Below the pieces are notes generated by a model. It did not search any database. It saw only the letters and a program-made list of their open reading frames with translations, and was not told the DNA's origin. DNA of 64,000 nucleotides from Erigeron canadensis (taxonomy: Eukaryota > Streptophyta > Magnoliopsida > Asterales > Asteraceae). Positions 46,711 through 59,180 of this stretch are shown here, piece by piece. The stretch is taken from contig NC_057768.1 in the NCBI RefSeq assembly GCF_010389155.1, forward strand, positions 10,414,501 to 10,478,500, in the 5' to 3' direction. The position numbers and the translations under genes are program-made. How positions within the stretch are numbered: the first letter of the stretch is position 1; every line of letters starts with the position of its first letter.

Positions 46711-47835
46711 TGTAACATCCATGATATTTGACCTCTTTTGACTTTATGTATTAGCTGGCTAATTGATTTGATTGGTAATATAATCGAGTTAATTTTGAGC
46801 TATTATGGCTAGAAATGTACCTGACGGGTCGATTATCCAATTTATTGTATGAAACGACGTTATATGGTACGTAAATTTAACTAGAAAAGTGATGGGTCAA
46901 CCCATGGACCCAACCCTTACCCATTTACCCAACCCATGACCCACAAGACCACCCAACTCTATCCTTACACTCATCCATCCACTTATTCATACATCTCTCT
47001 CTCTCTCTCTCTCTCTCTCGCAAGAACACCAAAACCCTTACACTCGCTCTTTCACTATCCATTAAATTATACCATGATAATAACCATCTATATTATCTTC
47101 TTGACAACATATCAAGAATTGGGAGTTTAAAGTGCAAAAAATCCTTGCTTATAGCTCAAAGTAGGATTTGGATCCTTGGTGGTGATTTTGGTAAGTAGAT
47201 TTCGTCTCATAATCATCATTTCATGTCATAAACAAGTTTCCTAGTCAAACCCTATGTATTCATAAGTGAAAATCGAGCCAAAGTCAAATTGGGGTTTCCT
47301 TATGTTCTTACAAATGGGTCAAACAACTTAGGAACAAAAATTGTGTTTTGTGGTTGATTTGTAAAGTGGGTTACGTGTATTTATGGTTAGTAATGTTTAA
47401 TTTTGCTTCAAATGAGTTCCACAACTTCAAGAAGTCGAATTAGGGTTTTAAAATATGAAAATAATATGTTTGGGTCGGATGAACTCGAGGAACAAAAGTG
47501 CCAGGTTGACTTCTTTTCTAGTCCACTGTCTAGCACGCTCTATATGGCGTCTAGCACGCTGGTCAACTTGTTGTAGCGTCTCAAATGGTGTTTATACCAT
47601 ATGAGACGATGGACTACATCCTTCATTTTCGTCCTAAACGGTGCCACCCTCTGTCTTACGCCATGCAAACGGTAGATATACGCTAAAAACCACTCAATCG
47701 AGGCCACCATCTAAGATGGTGGCTAGTACCGTCCCAGACACCATAGTATAATGGCCCACCGTCTCTTACGATGGGGTAAGCATCTATTTAGGGTAGAATT
47801 TCCGCTGCTAAGATCCTGACAAGAATTTACGCTTT
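46711..47835 (+). mobile_element. Likely LTR fragment of a gypsy element
   Basis: It begins TGTAACATCCATG at 46711, the same style as the gypsy LTR tips in this window (TGTAACAACC, TGTAACACCC). It contains a CT microsatellite and a leader-like stretch. No coding. An imperfect inverted repeat with 13-bp arms (12 match) lies at 47577-47589 and 47596-47608, and GTCTAGCACGCT is repeated at about 47529 and 47549. Its right end is unclear. Confidence 0.4.
46993..47019 (+). repeat. CT dinucleotide microsatellite
   Basis: About 13 uninterrupted CT units. Simple repeats of this kind are common in transcribed leaders of gypsy LTRs. Confidence 0.9.
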
Positions 47836-48325
47836 AGTCCTTCAGTGATAATTACTTAACAATACGTTGTCTTAAAGGATCCTTAGTCCCATTTAACTTA
47901 CTAGTTATGGTTGTGTTATGTTATTATCCTAATATAACAGTTGCTTGATATCATCAGGATGCATGATTTCACTAACGAATATATGTCTACTACAATAGAT
48001 ATTATGTGCAGGATTGAAGTAAAAGCTGGCAACATGAAGAAAACGTGTTTTAATGGATAGTTTACCACTTCAACCACAAGAATTGGGATTGATAACAGTT
48101 TTACCATGTAAAGAATAATACTCAATGGTCATCTTTACCATTTCTTCAACGTAAAAAGCAAGTCTAGGAAGATCCTAGATATTTCAGAGATACAGTTCAA
48201 CGTCTAGCTCTATAAATAGGAAAGGATGTCGTTCAGAAGAGGAGAGATCACACACATATACATTCGACACACAAGCGATCATCACATAAGCATTCATCTG
48301 CTCTACAAATACACAACAACTTAGT
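47836..48325 (+). other. Unclassified segment with an LTR-type promoter
   Basis: No ORF. It contains CTATAAATAGG (about 48210-48220) followed by a purine-rich then CA-rich leader, which looks like the core promoter of some LTR. It sits where the first 0.6 kb of the gypsy 2 LTR should be. Homology to the gypsy 2 3' LTR begins only at about 48326. Confidence 0.35.
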
Positions 48326-49954
48326 TTATGATTACAAGTATCATAAACCTTTTACGTCCAAAACGTTTAGAATCATATATTACAACTTTTGTCTATGTGA
48401 TTCCGTTAACAAAATCTAGAGATATAGGAATTTTTATACAATTTTTATAAACTTTGTTCAAATGGGTTTTTATGTTTAGGTCCGTTTTTCGAGTTTCGAC
48501 TTTAGTATTGTTTTCCCATCATATTAGGGAGTCTAAAAGTACAATTTGATGATAAAAACACCTTCCAAATCGAAAGATACGATTAGGGTTTTCTAGAAAA
48601 AAATTGGGGAAGAACAAATCAAATTTGCGGCCCCGTCACCCAATTTACGACCCCGTCACTATTCCAATTTCATTTTGTTTTCTAGTGAAATAAGACCCCA
48701 AAATTTGTGACCTCGCAATTTCAATTTAGCCTCTTATTTCCAATTTAGCCTCTCAATTTAATTTTGTCTTTTAACGAAATACTACCCTAAATTATCAATT
48801 AAGACCCCAACTTCAATTTAAGACCCCGAATTCAATTTAAGACCTCAACTTTCAATTGAGACCTCGGACTTCGATTACTACCTCGATTTAGTCAACCTTG
48901 GTAAACTTTGGTCGGTTTAGTCAACTTTGACCAACTTTGGTCGGTTTAGTCAACTTTGATCAACTTTAGTCGATTTGGTCAACATAGTCAAACTCGTAAT
49001 TTGGTCAACTTTGGTCAAACTCGTAAAATCTGGTCAAAGTCAAACTAGTACGCTTTTGGACAACTTGGTCAACACTTGGCGACACGTTATGAGCATGTTT
49101 ACCTATATTGAATGAATACTTAATTGTGATAACTTGTAACAGATTGACTGCGTACCAATTACTTGCTTTCTGATATCTTTTATATCTTGATTTTGTTGCT
49201 AGCAGTCAGTTAAGTTTCGTAGCCCCTCTTTTTATATGTTTTAGGGTAGAAGGATACTCGTGCCTTTGTTTCTATCATTATTTATGGCTATTTGACTGTA
49301 CTTTATCATGTACAATGTGATACTTGATACTTGATACTTATGTTGGAGTTTGAGATACTTGATACTTATATTGGAGTTTGAAATGCTTGATACTTGATAC
49401 TTATGGTGGAATTGGAGGCACCAGATTTGACATACTTGATACTTGCACCTTAGGATTGGTATACCGTAAGTGCTGGTGGCATAGAGATACTTAATTCTTG
49501 CTATCATAAGTAAGTTGATAGCCACATTGTTGTGTGGATCTTGATGATATTTCGACCTGGCACCATACTTGATACTTGTTTACAAAACCTACGAACTCAC
49601 CAACCATTGTGTTGATGCTTTTGAGTATCCTTTCAGGTGAACATGTGAACCGCATTAGAGGTGGCTAAGGAGCATAGCATGGTGACCTGTAGCAGATCAG
49701 ACTAGGGTTTTGGAGCTGCAAATCTTATGTTTTGTTATGTTTGCTATACGTTTAGACTCTGGCATTATGCCTAAGTGTTATTCCCCTGCGTGGGAGTTTA
49801 TCTATGTCTTATTTGAATCTTGACTCTATGTTGGATATTTATGTTTGAATTCTATGAAATGTGTGTTATTTAAGTATCCATGACGCGTGTACTATCCATG
49901 ATGCGTGTACTATGCGTCACATCCCGAGTTTTCCACCTTAGTCGGGGTATGATA
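48326..49954 (+). mobile_element. 5' LTR of gypsy element 2, lacking its 5' part
   Basis: Near-identical to about 56620-58123 of the 3' LTR, for example TTTTACGTCCAAAACGTTTAGAA, the GCGGCCCCGTCACCC block and the GATACTTGATACTT repeats. The first 0.6 kb present in the 3' copy (56006-56620) is missing. It ends GGGGTATGATA before the primer site. Confidence 0.82.
48885..49085 (+). repeat. GTCAACTTTGGTCGGTTTA tandem words in the LTR
   Basis: Units of about 19-38 bp built on GGTCAACTTTGGTCGGTTTA repeat over 200 bp. The same array in the 3' LTR (about 57185-57400) has one more unit, showing array-length change after insertion. Confidence 0.8.
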
Positions 49955-49957
49955 GAT

Positions 49958-49970
49958 TGGTATCAGAGCC
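49958..49970 (+). promoter_or_regulatory. Primer-binding site of gypsy element 2
   Basis: TGGTATCAGAGCC, complementary to initiator tRNA-Met, 3 nt after the LTR. Confidence 0.85.
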
Positions 49971-51017
49971 GTGGTTATAGAGTATTAGGTGGTTTTGCCT
50001 CGACTATAACCTAAGAACCTCACGTAACATGCATGATAGGAATTATGTGTGCATTTTGTTCAAGTAAACCTTATGTGAAGTATGTTATGTTGATTCTTAT
50101 AGATTGAGATGTATGATCTTGTGCATTTAGTACCATGCTACTTAGCCACTTAGGAATCAAGGAATGTTTTGCAATATGTGGGAGTTTGTAGGTGTGCTTG
50201 TGTTGGTAGAAATTGTTACTTGAACTTGAGGAGAAGACATTGGAGATGGTTGGTTATTATTATTCTTATGTCCCCAGCGAAATGAAGTATTGTTAGCGAC
50301 AAAGTATGGCGATATATCATCACAGATAGCCTGATCAACTTTTTGCGTGTGGTATAACCGCCTATGGACCGCTAGCAACATTGATCGCGCCCTGATGGTT
50401 AAAGTGTGGTAGCAACCCTGGGCTGCTTGATGTGTATTGGAAGGGTAGAGGGTTAGCCGTTGGTACACCCTATATATATACCTAACCAGTACCTATAGAG
50501 CATACCAGTACCATGATCCGTCCTTGCATTAGATGTACTAGGGGTGTGGAGGGTTAGTCGCTGGTATACCCTGTATACATACACCACTAGTGCAACGGAT
50601 GTAGGTGTTAGATTCGGACCGCACTTTAACTATTGGAATTTGATCGATGCATCTAATTTACCGAAGACGTGGAGGGTTAGCCGTTGGTACACCCTGTATA
50701 CATACATGAATGGTGGGTTTGATGTAGAGGTCAGATTCGACTTGCCCTTTTGCCGTGATTATTTAATGTTTTATTGTGATGTTACTTTGTATTGCATGAT
50801 TAACATTGATGATAATGCTTAATTTCAGACGTAATACTTGATTTCTTGAGTTGCATGCGATAATGAATGCATAAATGTATAGAATTCTAGAAAACTAACA
50901 TGAGTGTGTTTGAGAGCACGTAAATGACGTCACGAAAGACTATTTCTTCAATCTAACACCGATCACGTCTTTTCCTAATATAGGAAAAATGGTGTGAACA
51001 AGAGCAAACCCAAATGC
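49971..51017 (+). other. Leader of gypsy element 2 with three repeats
   Basis: About 1 kb of non-coding leader before gag. A phrase GGAGGGTTAGCCGTTGGTAC followed by ACCCTGTATACATAC occurs three times (about 50448-50485, 50546-50584 and 50667-50705), spaced about 100-120 bp. It is the likely packaging or leader region, but the role of the repeats is unknown. Confidence 0.6.
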
Positions 51018-52240
51018 TGAGACCCAAGGAGATCAGGGAGATCGCGGTAATCCAAGAGGCGGTCATGGAGGAAATCAAGGAAGAGGTCGTGGGAGGGGCC
51101 GTGGTGGCCGAGGTGGTCGTGGAGGTGTTGCGGGTCACGTTGAGATTCCCGACTTAGCTACTATCTTTGTTGAGCAGTTGACCGCTTCCATGCCAATTAT
51201 TATGGCACAAGTCACTACTGCTATGGGTAAACCCCAGAATCAGCCTCAGGGAGGAGCATCAGAAGCTGTGCAAGAACCAGTGGGAGTTGAACCAGAGGGA
51301 GCTAATCCAGAAATAGGTGGCCCAGGAACAAGAGGACTACAACCCAGAAGTTGAGTTTGTTGGAGATGGCGTTTTTGTTGGTCCGAGACCCAGGAGAGTT
51401 GTTCGAGTGGATGTTGATGATGATGAGACCCAAAAGGGTTGTACTTATAGGTAGTTCCGCCATTATGGGATACAAGACTATGATGGAAAGGGTGGTGTTG
51501 TGAAGATCATTCAGTGGTTAGAGAAAATGGAGTCTGTGATTGATATGTGTGAGTGTGCTCCGCATCAAAGGGTCAAGTATGTAGTTGGGTCCCTCACTGG
51601 TGAAGCATTATCATGGTGGAACACTCAATTGCGAACTAGAGGAAGAACTGCTACTGTAGCTATGCCGTGGGAAGAGTTTAAGGAACTAATGTTGAAGAAG
51701 TTTTGTTCGGCAATGGAAGTTAATAGGTTGGAAAGAGAATACGGAGAACTCAAGATGACTGGAGCTGAGCACGCTAAGTACACTAGCCGATTTGAAGAGT
51801 TATCCAGGCTTGTCCCGCATCTAGTGACACCAGATTCCAAGGGGATTCAGAAGTACATCTCTGGCTTGATTCCCTAGATTAGATTGACCATGGCAGGGAC
51901 GACCCCCACTACTATGCATGAAGCAGTGTTGAGATCCGAGGCTATTACTGATGAGTTGGTTCAAAGTGGAGTTTTGAGTAAGGCAAATGAGAAGAGGAAA
52001 GATTGGGGGGAAACAAGCAAATGGAAGGGTGACAAGAAAGATAAGAGAGCCAAGACGGGGAAAGTGTATGCAGCGACTGAGATGGTCCAGAAGGGTTATG
52101 TGGGTCAGCACCCTCTATATGGCAAGTGTAATATCCACCATTTGGCAACATCACCATGTAAACTTGTTTCAACTATCAAAGGTTTGGCCATCTTGCAAGA
52201 GATTGTAGAGCACCACGAGTACAAGCAGCTCCACTGAATG
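51018..52240 (+). pseudogene. Gypsy element 2: gag, broken
   Basis: It begins with a Gly/Arg-rich N-terminal part (GRGRGRGGRGGRGG near 51075-51125), then the retrotransposon gag core: GEALSWWNTQLRTRGR near 51605 and YTSRFEELSRLVPHLVTPD near 51780. Stops lie near 51352, 51452 and at 51876-51878 (LIP*IR, a CAG-to-TAG type change). A frameshift near 52170 precedes the eroded first zinc knuckle ([10 protein letters not shown] in the pol frame). The start codon cannot be fixed. Confidence 0.85.
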
Positions 52241-52248
52241 TTGCACCG

Positions 52249-55200
52249 TTGAATGTCATCCCACTTAATGTCAGAAACCTTCAAGGTAACCGAGGGACTT
52301 GTTATGAGTGTGGGAGCACTAATCACTATCATCACGTCTGCCCCCGACTTAACCGTCAACCAGCCCCAGCAATAGTGCACCGTAACCAGCTTCAGATTGT
52401 CGATCCACCCCCACCAAGAGCAAACCAAGGTCAGCAAGCCAGAGGTCGAGTCTTTGCCCTAAATGCTATGGAAGCTGCAAATGATCCTAACGTTGTTACT
52501 GGTACATTTCTTTTGAACGATCATGTTGCTACTGTGTTGTTCGATTCTGAAGCCGACTATAGCTTTATGTCCACTAACTTTTTGTGTAACTTAAATGTGC
52601 CAACATGTTACTTGCATACTTGTTATGAGATTGAGGTAGCTAGTGGTAAACTAACTAGACTATACCGAGTAGTGCCTAAGTGTATACTTACTTTAGAGGG
52701 CTATTCGTTCTATATTGATTTGATTCCTTTCGGAATGGGTAGTTTTGATGTTATTGCTGGGATGGATTGGTTGTTCCGTGTGGATGCATCCATCGTATGC
52801 TGCGTTAAAATCCTTAGAATACCTATGAGTGACGAACATGTGCTAAAAATTCATGGTAAGCGAACAAAAACTATTGACCGACACCTTAAGAGTGCTACCG
52901 ATAAAGTAGTCAAGATTACTAACATTCCTATCGTGTGCGACTTCCCTGATGTTTTTCCTGATGATGTGGTGGGATTACCCCCACCTAGACAAGTCGAGTT
53001 TCGTATTGATCTGGTACCTGACGCTATGCCGGTAGCGAAAACATCGTACCGTTTGGCTCCTTCCGAATTGCAAGAACTAGCAACACAATTGCAAGAATTA
53101 CAAGATAAGGGATTCATTCGACCAAGTTCTTCGCCTTGGGGCGCACCGATATTTTTTGTTAAAAAGAAGGATGGATCGTTTCGCATGTGCATTGATTACC
53201 GCGAGTTGAACAAATTAACCGTTAAGAACCGATATCCTTTACCGCGTATTGATGATTTGTTCGATCAGTTGCAAGGCACCAAGTACTTCTCTAAGATCGA
53301 TCTTCGTTCGGGCTACCATCAGTTAACAGTCCGCGAAGAGGACATAACGAAAACAACCTTTAGCGCAAGATATGGGCATTTCGAGTTTTTGGTGATGCCA
53401 TTTGGATTGACAAACGCACCTGCTGTTTTCATGGATCTCATTAACCGCGTATGTAAGCCGTACTTAGATGATTTCATCATTGTATTCATCGATGACATCC
53501 TCATATAATCAAAGACCAAGAAAGATCACAAAGTGCATCTGAGGCAAGCGTTGGAGCTTCTAAGAACTGAAAAGTTGTACGGAAAATTCCCAAAATGTGA
53601 GTTTTGGTTGGAAGAGGTTAAGTTTTTGGGTCATGTAGTTAACAAGGATGGAATAAAGGTTGATCCCAGCAAGATAGAAGCGGTGGACAACTGGAGAACG
53701 CCGGAGACACCGACAGTGATCAGACAGTTCCTTGGATTAGCAGGCTATTATCGATGATTCATACAGAACTTCTCAAAGATTGCAGAACCGCTGACATTGT
53801 TAACACATAAAGAAAGAAGTTTTGACTGGGATGAGAAACAAGAGGAAGCCTTCAAACTACTCAAGGAGAAGTTATGTAATGCACCAATCTTAAGCCTTCC
53901 TGAAGGATCGGATGATTTTATCGTTTATTGTAATGCATCGGGTCAAGGCTTAGGGTGTGTATTGATGCAGAAAGGCAAGGTTATTGCATATGCTTCTCGA
54001 CAGCTGAAGATCTACGAGAACAATTACACCACTCATGGCTTAGAGTTAGGAGCTATCGTTTTCGCGCTGAAGTGTTGGAGACATTACCTATATGGGACGA
54101 AGAATGTGATATACACAGATCATAAAAGTCTTCAGCATATCTTTAATCAAAAAGATCTTAATATCCGTCAAAGACGATAGTTGAAGTTGTTTAGCGACTA
54201 TGACTGCGAGATCCGTTATCATCCAGGGAAGACAAACGTGGTACCTGACGCCTTAAGTAGGAAGGAAAGAGTTAGACCAAGGCGAATTAGAGCTATGAGC
54301 ATTACCATACACAACAGTCTAAAAGATAGAGTGATTGGGGCACAAGTAGAAGCAAACAAGAAAGAAAGTATTGATAGAAAAGGGTTGGGAGGTATGATAG
54401 AACAATTTGCTCAAAGAGAAGATGGAGGGCTGTATTTTTGTGACCGATTATGGATACCAATGTATGGTGGATTAAGAAAGCTAATAATGGATGAAGCGCA
54501 TCAAACGAGATATTCTATTCATCCAGGGATAGATAAGATGTATCAAGACTTGCGAGATTTATTTTGATGGCCAGGAATGAAAAACGATGTGGCGGTTTAT
54601 GTGAGCAAGTGTTTAACGTGGCTGAAGGTTAAAGCAGTACACAAGAAACAAGGAGGATTGCTAAGACAACCAGAGATTCCCGAATGGAAGTGGGAAAGTA
54701 TTACCATGGACTTCGTCACCAACTTACTTAGAACCAGTAGTGGTAAGGATGCATTATGGGTTGTAATAGATCGACTGACCAAGTCAGCTCATTTTATACC
54801 CATTCGAGAAGATTATAAGATGGAAGAGTATGCACGATTGTACCTGAAAGAGTTTGTAGCCAAGCACGGCATTCCAGTATTGATCATATGTGACAGGGAT
54901 AGCCGATTTACGTCAAGGTTTCAGAAGTCAATGTAACAAGCTATGGGAACGCGCATAGATATGAGCACGTCCTATCATCCTAAGACAAACGGACAGAGTG
55001 AAAGGACGATAAAGACTTTAGAGGACATATTGAGAGCATGTGTTATCGACTTTGGGGGAAGTTGGGATACTCACCTCCCACTAGTAGAGTTCTCGTATAA
55101 GAATAGTTATCATTCGACTATTGGGTGTCCCCCTTTTGAGGCTTTGTATGGAAGAAAGTGTCGAATTCCACTTGCATGGCACGAAGTGGGAGACATGCAA

Positions 55201-55745
55201 CTAATAGGGCTAGAAATCATTGTGGAAACTACAGAAAGGATTGCACAAATCAAGGAAAACCTCATGAAGTTTAGAAATAGACAAAAGAAGTATGCTGACA
55301 ACCGAAGGAAACCTCTAGAGTTTCAAGTTGGTGATTGAGTGATGCTTAAAGTGTCGCTTTGGAAAGGTGTAGTAAGATTTATTAAGAGAGGGAAACTAGC
55401 CCCAAGATATATTGGACCGTTCGAGATTATCGAGAGAATTGGTGTTGTTGCTTACCGTTTGAAACTTCCCCTTGAACTTACTAATGTTCACGATGTATTC
55501 CATGTATCGAACCTTAAGAAGTGTTTAGCTGATGAGACGACAAACGTTCCTTTAAACGAAATACGTGTAGATAGTAACATAAGCTTCAAGGAAGAATCTG
55601 TTGAGATTATGGAACGGGAGGTCAAAAAGCTTAAAAGCATAAGTATACTATAGTGAAAGTTCGTTGGAACTCCCGTAGAGGCCCAGAGTTTACTTGGGAA
55701 CGAGAAGATCAAATGAAGCTTAAGTATCCACAGTTGTTCGCCTAA
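52249..55745 (+). pseudogene. Gypsy element 2: pol (protease, RT, RNase H, integrase, chromo-like tail), broken
   Basis: CCHC knuckle [14 protein letters not shown] near 52290. Protease [10 protein letters not shown]: catalytic DSG is DSE at 52543-52551. Reverse transcriptase from about 53020, catalytic FIDD at 53485-53496, TAA at 53506-53508. RNase [13 protein letters not shown] near 54110. Integrase zinc region ends CLTW, the last Cys lost. Core Asp in MDFVTNLL (54706), Asp in CDRDSRF (about 54890), Glu in GQSERTIK (about 54990). Further stops: TGA after YYR (53757), TAG at 54178, TGA near 54567, TAA near 54934 and TGA near 55336. A frameshift near 55640 precedes the tail VRWNSRRGPEFTWERE, and the end is TAA 55743-55745. 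Tekay/Del-like chromovirus. Non-functional. Confidence 0.93.
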
Positions 55746-56005
55746 CTCGATACATGAAGCTTAGTAAGTAAACTTGAAACTTAGAGTGAAACTTGATGCT
55801 TGAAACTTAATATGTGATTGATGCTTAATGCGTAACTTCATGCTTGAAACTTAATGCGTGACTTGATACTTGTAGTTTGTTGAGTAGACTTGAGACTTGA
55901 AACTTAGCGTATAGTTTGACGGTTGGAAACTTGGTGTGTAGCTAGAACTTGAAACATAATGCGTAATTTGAATTTCAGGACGAAATTCCTTTAAGTAGGG
56001 GAGAC
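55746..56005 (+). other. Post-pol spacer and purine tract of gypsy element 2
   Basis: Contains many ACTTGAAACTTA-type words (local repeat) and ends in AAGTAGGGGAGAC just before the 3' LTR. No gene. Confidence 0.6.
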
Positions 56006-58123
56006 TGTAACACCCGTGACTTGAGCACGAAAAATTTTAGTCAAATCAAAATTTTAAAACTTGAAAATACGACCTCGTAGTTTTGTATCGACATCGTATT
56101 TGTAATACGACCTCGTATTTGTGTAACAACCCCGTAATTGTGTACCGACCTCGTATTTTAAATTCGGCATCGTATTATGTCTTGGCTTCGTATTTCTGGT
56201 GTGGCCTCGTATTTGAGTCTGGATCGTATTTTGTTGGCATCATATTTATGTGTTACCAAGGAAGAACCTCTATTTTACCCTACATATAAATACTCATATT
56301 CTTTCACAAACTCTCATTCCATCAACTTAGCCTCCAGGAAAAACACACACAAACCCTTACTACCTCCCTTTTGCTACCCCAAATTTCTACCTCCCTTTAC
56401 AAACCCACATTTACTACCTCACCATTACTACCCCATTTTACATTAAGTTTTATGAAAATCAAACCTTATTTTGTTTAGATTTAGCTTTAACAACAGTGTT
56501 TTTGTGTCCTAAACACCTTTACAAACTCATACTTTACATATTCAAGGTATAAAATCAAAACTCACTTAATGCTTTTCTTTTTGGTATTTTTGGTTTTTCT
56601 TATAATACACGCACCACACACGCCAAGTATCAAACTTTTTACGTCCAAAACGTTTAGAATCATATATTACAACTTTCGTCAAAGTTTCGTGTGATTTCGT
56701 TAACAAAATCTTGAGATATAGGAATTTTTATAAACTTTGTTCAAATGGGTTTTTGTGTTTAAGTCCGTTTTTCGAGTTTCCGACTTTAGTATTGTTTTCC
56801 CATCATATTAGGGAGTCTAAAGGTACAATATGATGATAAAAACACCTTCCAAATTGAAAGATACGATTAGGGTTTTCTAGAACAAAAATTGGGGAAGAAC
56901 AGCTCAAATTTGCGGCCCCGTCACCCAATTTACGACCCCGTCACTATTCCAATTTCATTTTGTCTTCTAGTGAAATAAGACCCCAAAATTTGTGACCTCG
57001 CAATTGAGATTTACGACCTCGCAATTTCAATTTAGCCTCTTATTTTAGCCTCTCAATTTCATTTTGTCTTTTAGTGAAATACTACCCTAAATTATCAATT
57101 AAGACCCCAACTTCAATTTAAGACCCCGAATTCAATTTAAGACCTCAACTTTCATTTGAGACCTTGGACTTCGATTACTACCTCGATTTAGTCAACCTTG
57201 GTCAACTTTGGTCGGTTTAGTCAACTTTGGTCAACTTTGGTTGGTTTAGTCAACTTTGGCCAACTTTGGTCGGTTTAGTCAACTTTGATCAACTTTAGTC
57301 GATTTGGTCAACTTAGTCAAACTCGTAATTTGGTCAACTTTGGTCAAACTCTTAAAATCTGGTCAAAGTCAAACTAGTACACTTTTGGACAACTTGGTCA
57401 ACACTTGGCGACACGTTATGAGCACGTTTACCTATATTGAATGAATACTTAATTGTGATAACTTGTAACAGATTGACTGCGTACCGGTTACTTGCTTTCT
57501 GATATCTTTTGTAGCTTGATTTTGTTGCTTGCAGTCAGGTGAGATTCGTAGCCCCTCTTTTTATATGTGTTGGGATGGAAGGATACTCGTGCCTTTGTGT
57601 CTATCATCATTTATGGCTATTTGACTGTTCTGTATGATGTGCAGTGTGATACTTGATACTTATGTTAGAGTTTGAGATACTTGATACCTGATACTTATAT
57701 TGGAGTTTGAGACGCTTGATACTTGATACTTATGGTGGAGTTGGAGGCACCAGATTTGAGATACTTTATACTTGATACTTGCACCTTAGGATTGGTATAC
57801 CGTAAGTGCTGGTGGCATAGAGATACTTGATTCTTGTTATCATAAGTAAGTTGATAGCAACATTGATGTGTGGATCTTTATGATATTTCGACCTAGCACC
57901 ATACTTGATACTTGTTTACAAAACCTATGAACTCACCAACCATTGTGTTGACGCTTTTGAGTATCCTTTCAGGTGAACATGTGAACCGCATTAGAAGTGG
58001 CTAAGGAGCATAGCATGGTGACCTGTAGCAGACCAGAATAGGGTTTTGGAGTTGCATATCTTATGTTTTGTTATGTTTGCTATATGTTTAGACTATGGCC
58101 ATATGCCTAAGTGTTAATCCCTA
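56006..58123 (+). mobile_element. 3' LTR of gypsy element 2, cut by an LTR-B element
   Basis: Starts TGTAACACCCGTGAC. TATAAATA at 56285-56292, followed by a CT/CA-rich leader. It stops at 58123 where the LTR-B element begins. Comparison with the 5' copy shows that about 180 bp of this LTR is missing beyond that point. The full LTR would be about 2.3 kb. Confidence 0.85.
56062..56235 (+). repeat. Degenerate CCTCGTATTT repeat in U3
   Basis: Eight or nine units of about 20-25 bp around GACCTCGTATTT and variants, just upstream of the TATA box. The position suggests a U3 enhancer-like array. Related phrases (GACCTCGCAATT, GACCCCG) recur near 56925-57180. Confidence 0.75.
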
Positions 58124-59178
58124 TGTTATGCCTGAGATTTTCACCTCCAAGATCTTTAGGTTCCAAGATCTTAAGGTTCCAAGATATTCGTGGTCCAAGA
58201 TCTTGGGGCTCTAAGATATCTGACCGTTATTACTTTGACTTAGTAGTACAGGAACAGGTAAAACGGAAGACATAGTCGCAATTTATGGTTGAAAACGTGT
58301 AGAAATGACTCCACAACGTCCATTTACCAAGTAATCAAGTCAAAGAGAAGAATCTGCTGAGGCTCCCAGATTTTCAGGATAGTCAGCTCCAAGATCCCTG
58401 ATTTTTCGGATAGTTAGTTAGCTCCTAGCTCTATATAAACGAAGGGGTTGATCGATCATAGGCAATCAATTTTTCTCATTATCACGTCTGCTCATAAACA
58501 CTTGTAAACACACACAACTTTCGTTACTTTTATTTTTCACACTTAGAAAGATCGATCAACCTGCTTCATCATTGTAATCATTTTAAACATAATTAATAAG
58601 AGAACAAAGGCAGAGACGATTGCTTCCTCCCAGGGTTTTTATGCTGGCAATCCAGAAGGATTAAGGGCTTCCTCGTCAACAAATCACGGTGTTCTAACTC
58701 TTTTTATGCATTTTACTTTATTTCTATTTTATATAACGTTTACTTACGATTATCGCTAATATCTTACCATTTTGCGTACTTCTGATCAACTTTTACAAAG
58801 TAATATTTTTATTTACGTTCAAGTATTTTGATTAATCATATTTTATGTTTTTTTACTGTTTCTTAACGAATTCGTAAGTATTATTACGTTTTAACGTTTT
58901 TTATTCAAGATCTTGGCACTTTAAATGTTCATTAATTAGATTTTACAAGTAGATCTTTACTTTTACAGTCCTATTTTGATAAAAACATTTTTTTAAGCAT
59001 TATTTTACATGATTATTCAATATCTAGCAAATACGTTACATTTTCGAAATTATTTTGACACCTCAGTATACTGATCTTTTAAGATCTCTAAGCACACAAC
59101 CTCACGAACGAAAGTATGGTTACATAATTAATCTAGGTCTTCAACGTAGATTATCTTAGGTAATTTTTGACCAAAACA
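58124..59178 (+). mobile_element. LTR-B copy with primer site (5' LTR of a truncated element)
   Basis: 1055 bp, TGTTATGCCTGAG to GACCAAAACA. The TATA-like CTCTATATAAACG is at about 58430, and the TCCTCCCAGGGTTT block at about 58626. It is inserted in the gypsy 2 3' LTR. It is the only LTR-B copy here that keeps its primer site. Confidence 0.83.
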
Positions 59179-59180
59179 AT

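Noticed and set aside
46936..47130. Ser/Leu-rich frame of 64 codons
   Set aside because: Created by the CT microsatellite in an LTR leader.
49958..49970. tRNA gene suggested by the TGGTATCAGAGCC match
   Set aside because: It is only the 13-base primer site complementary to a tRNA 3' end. No cloverleaf surrounds it.
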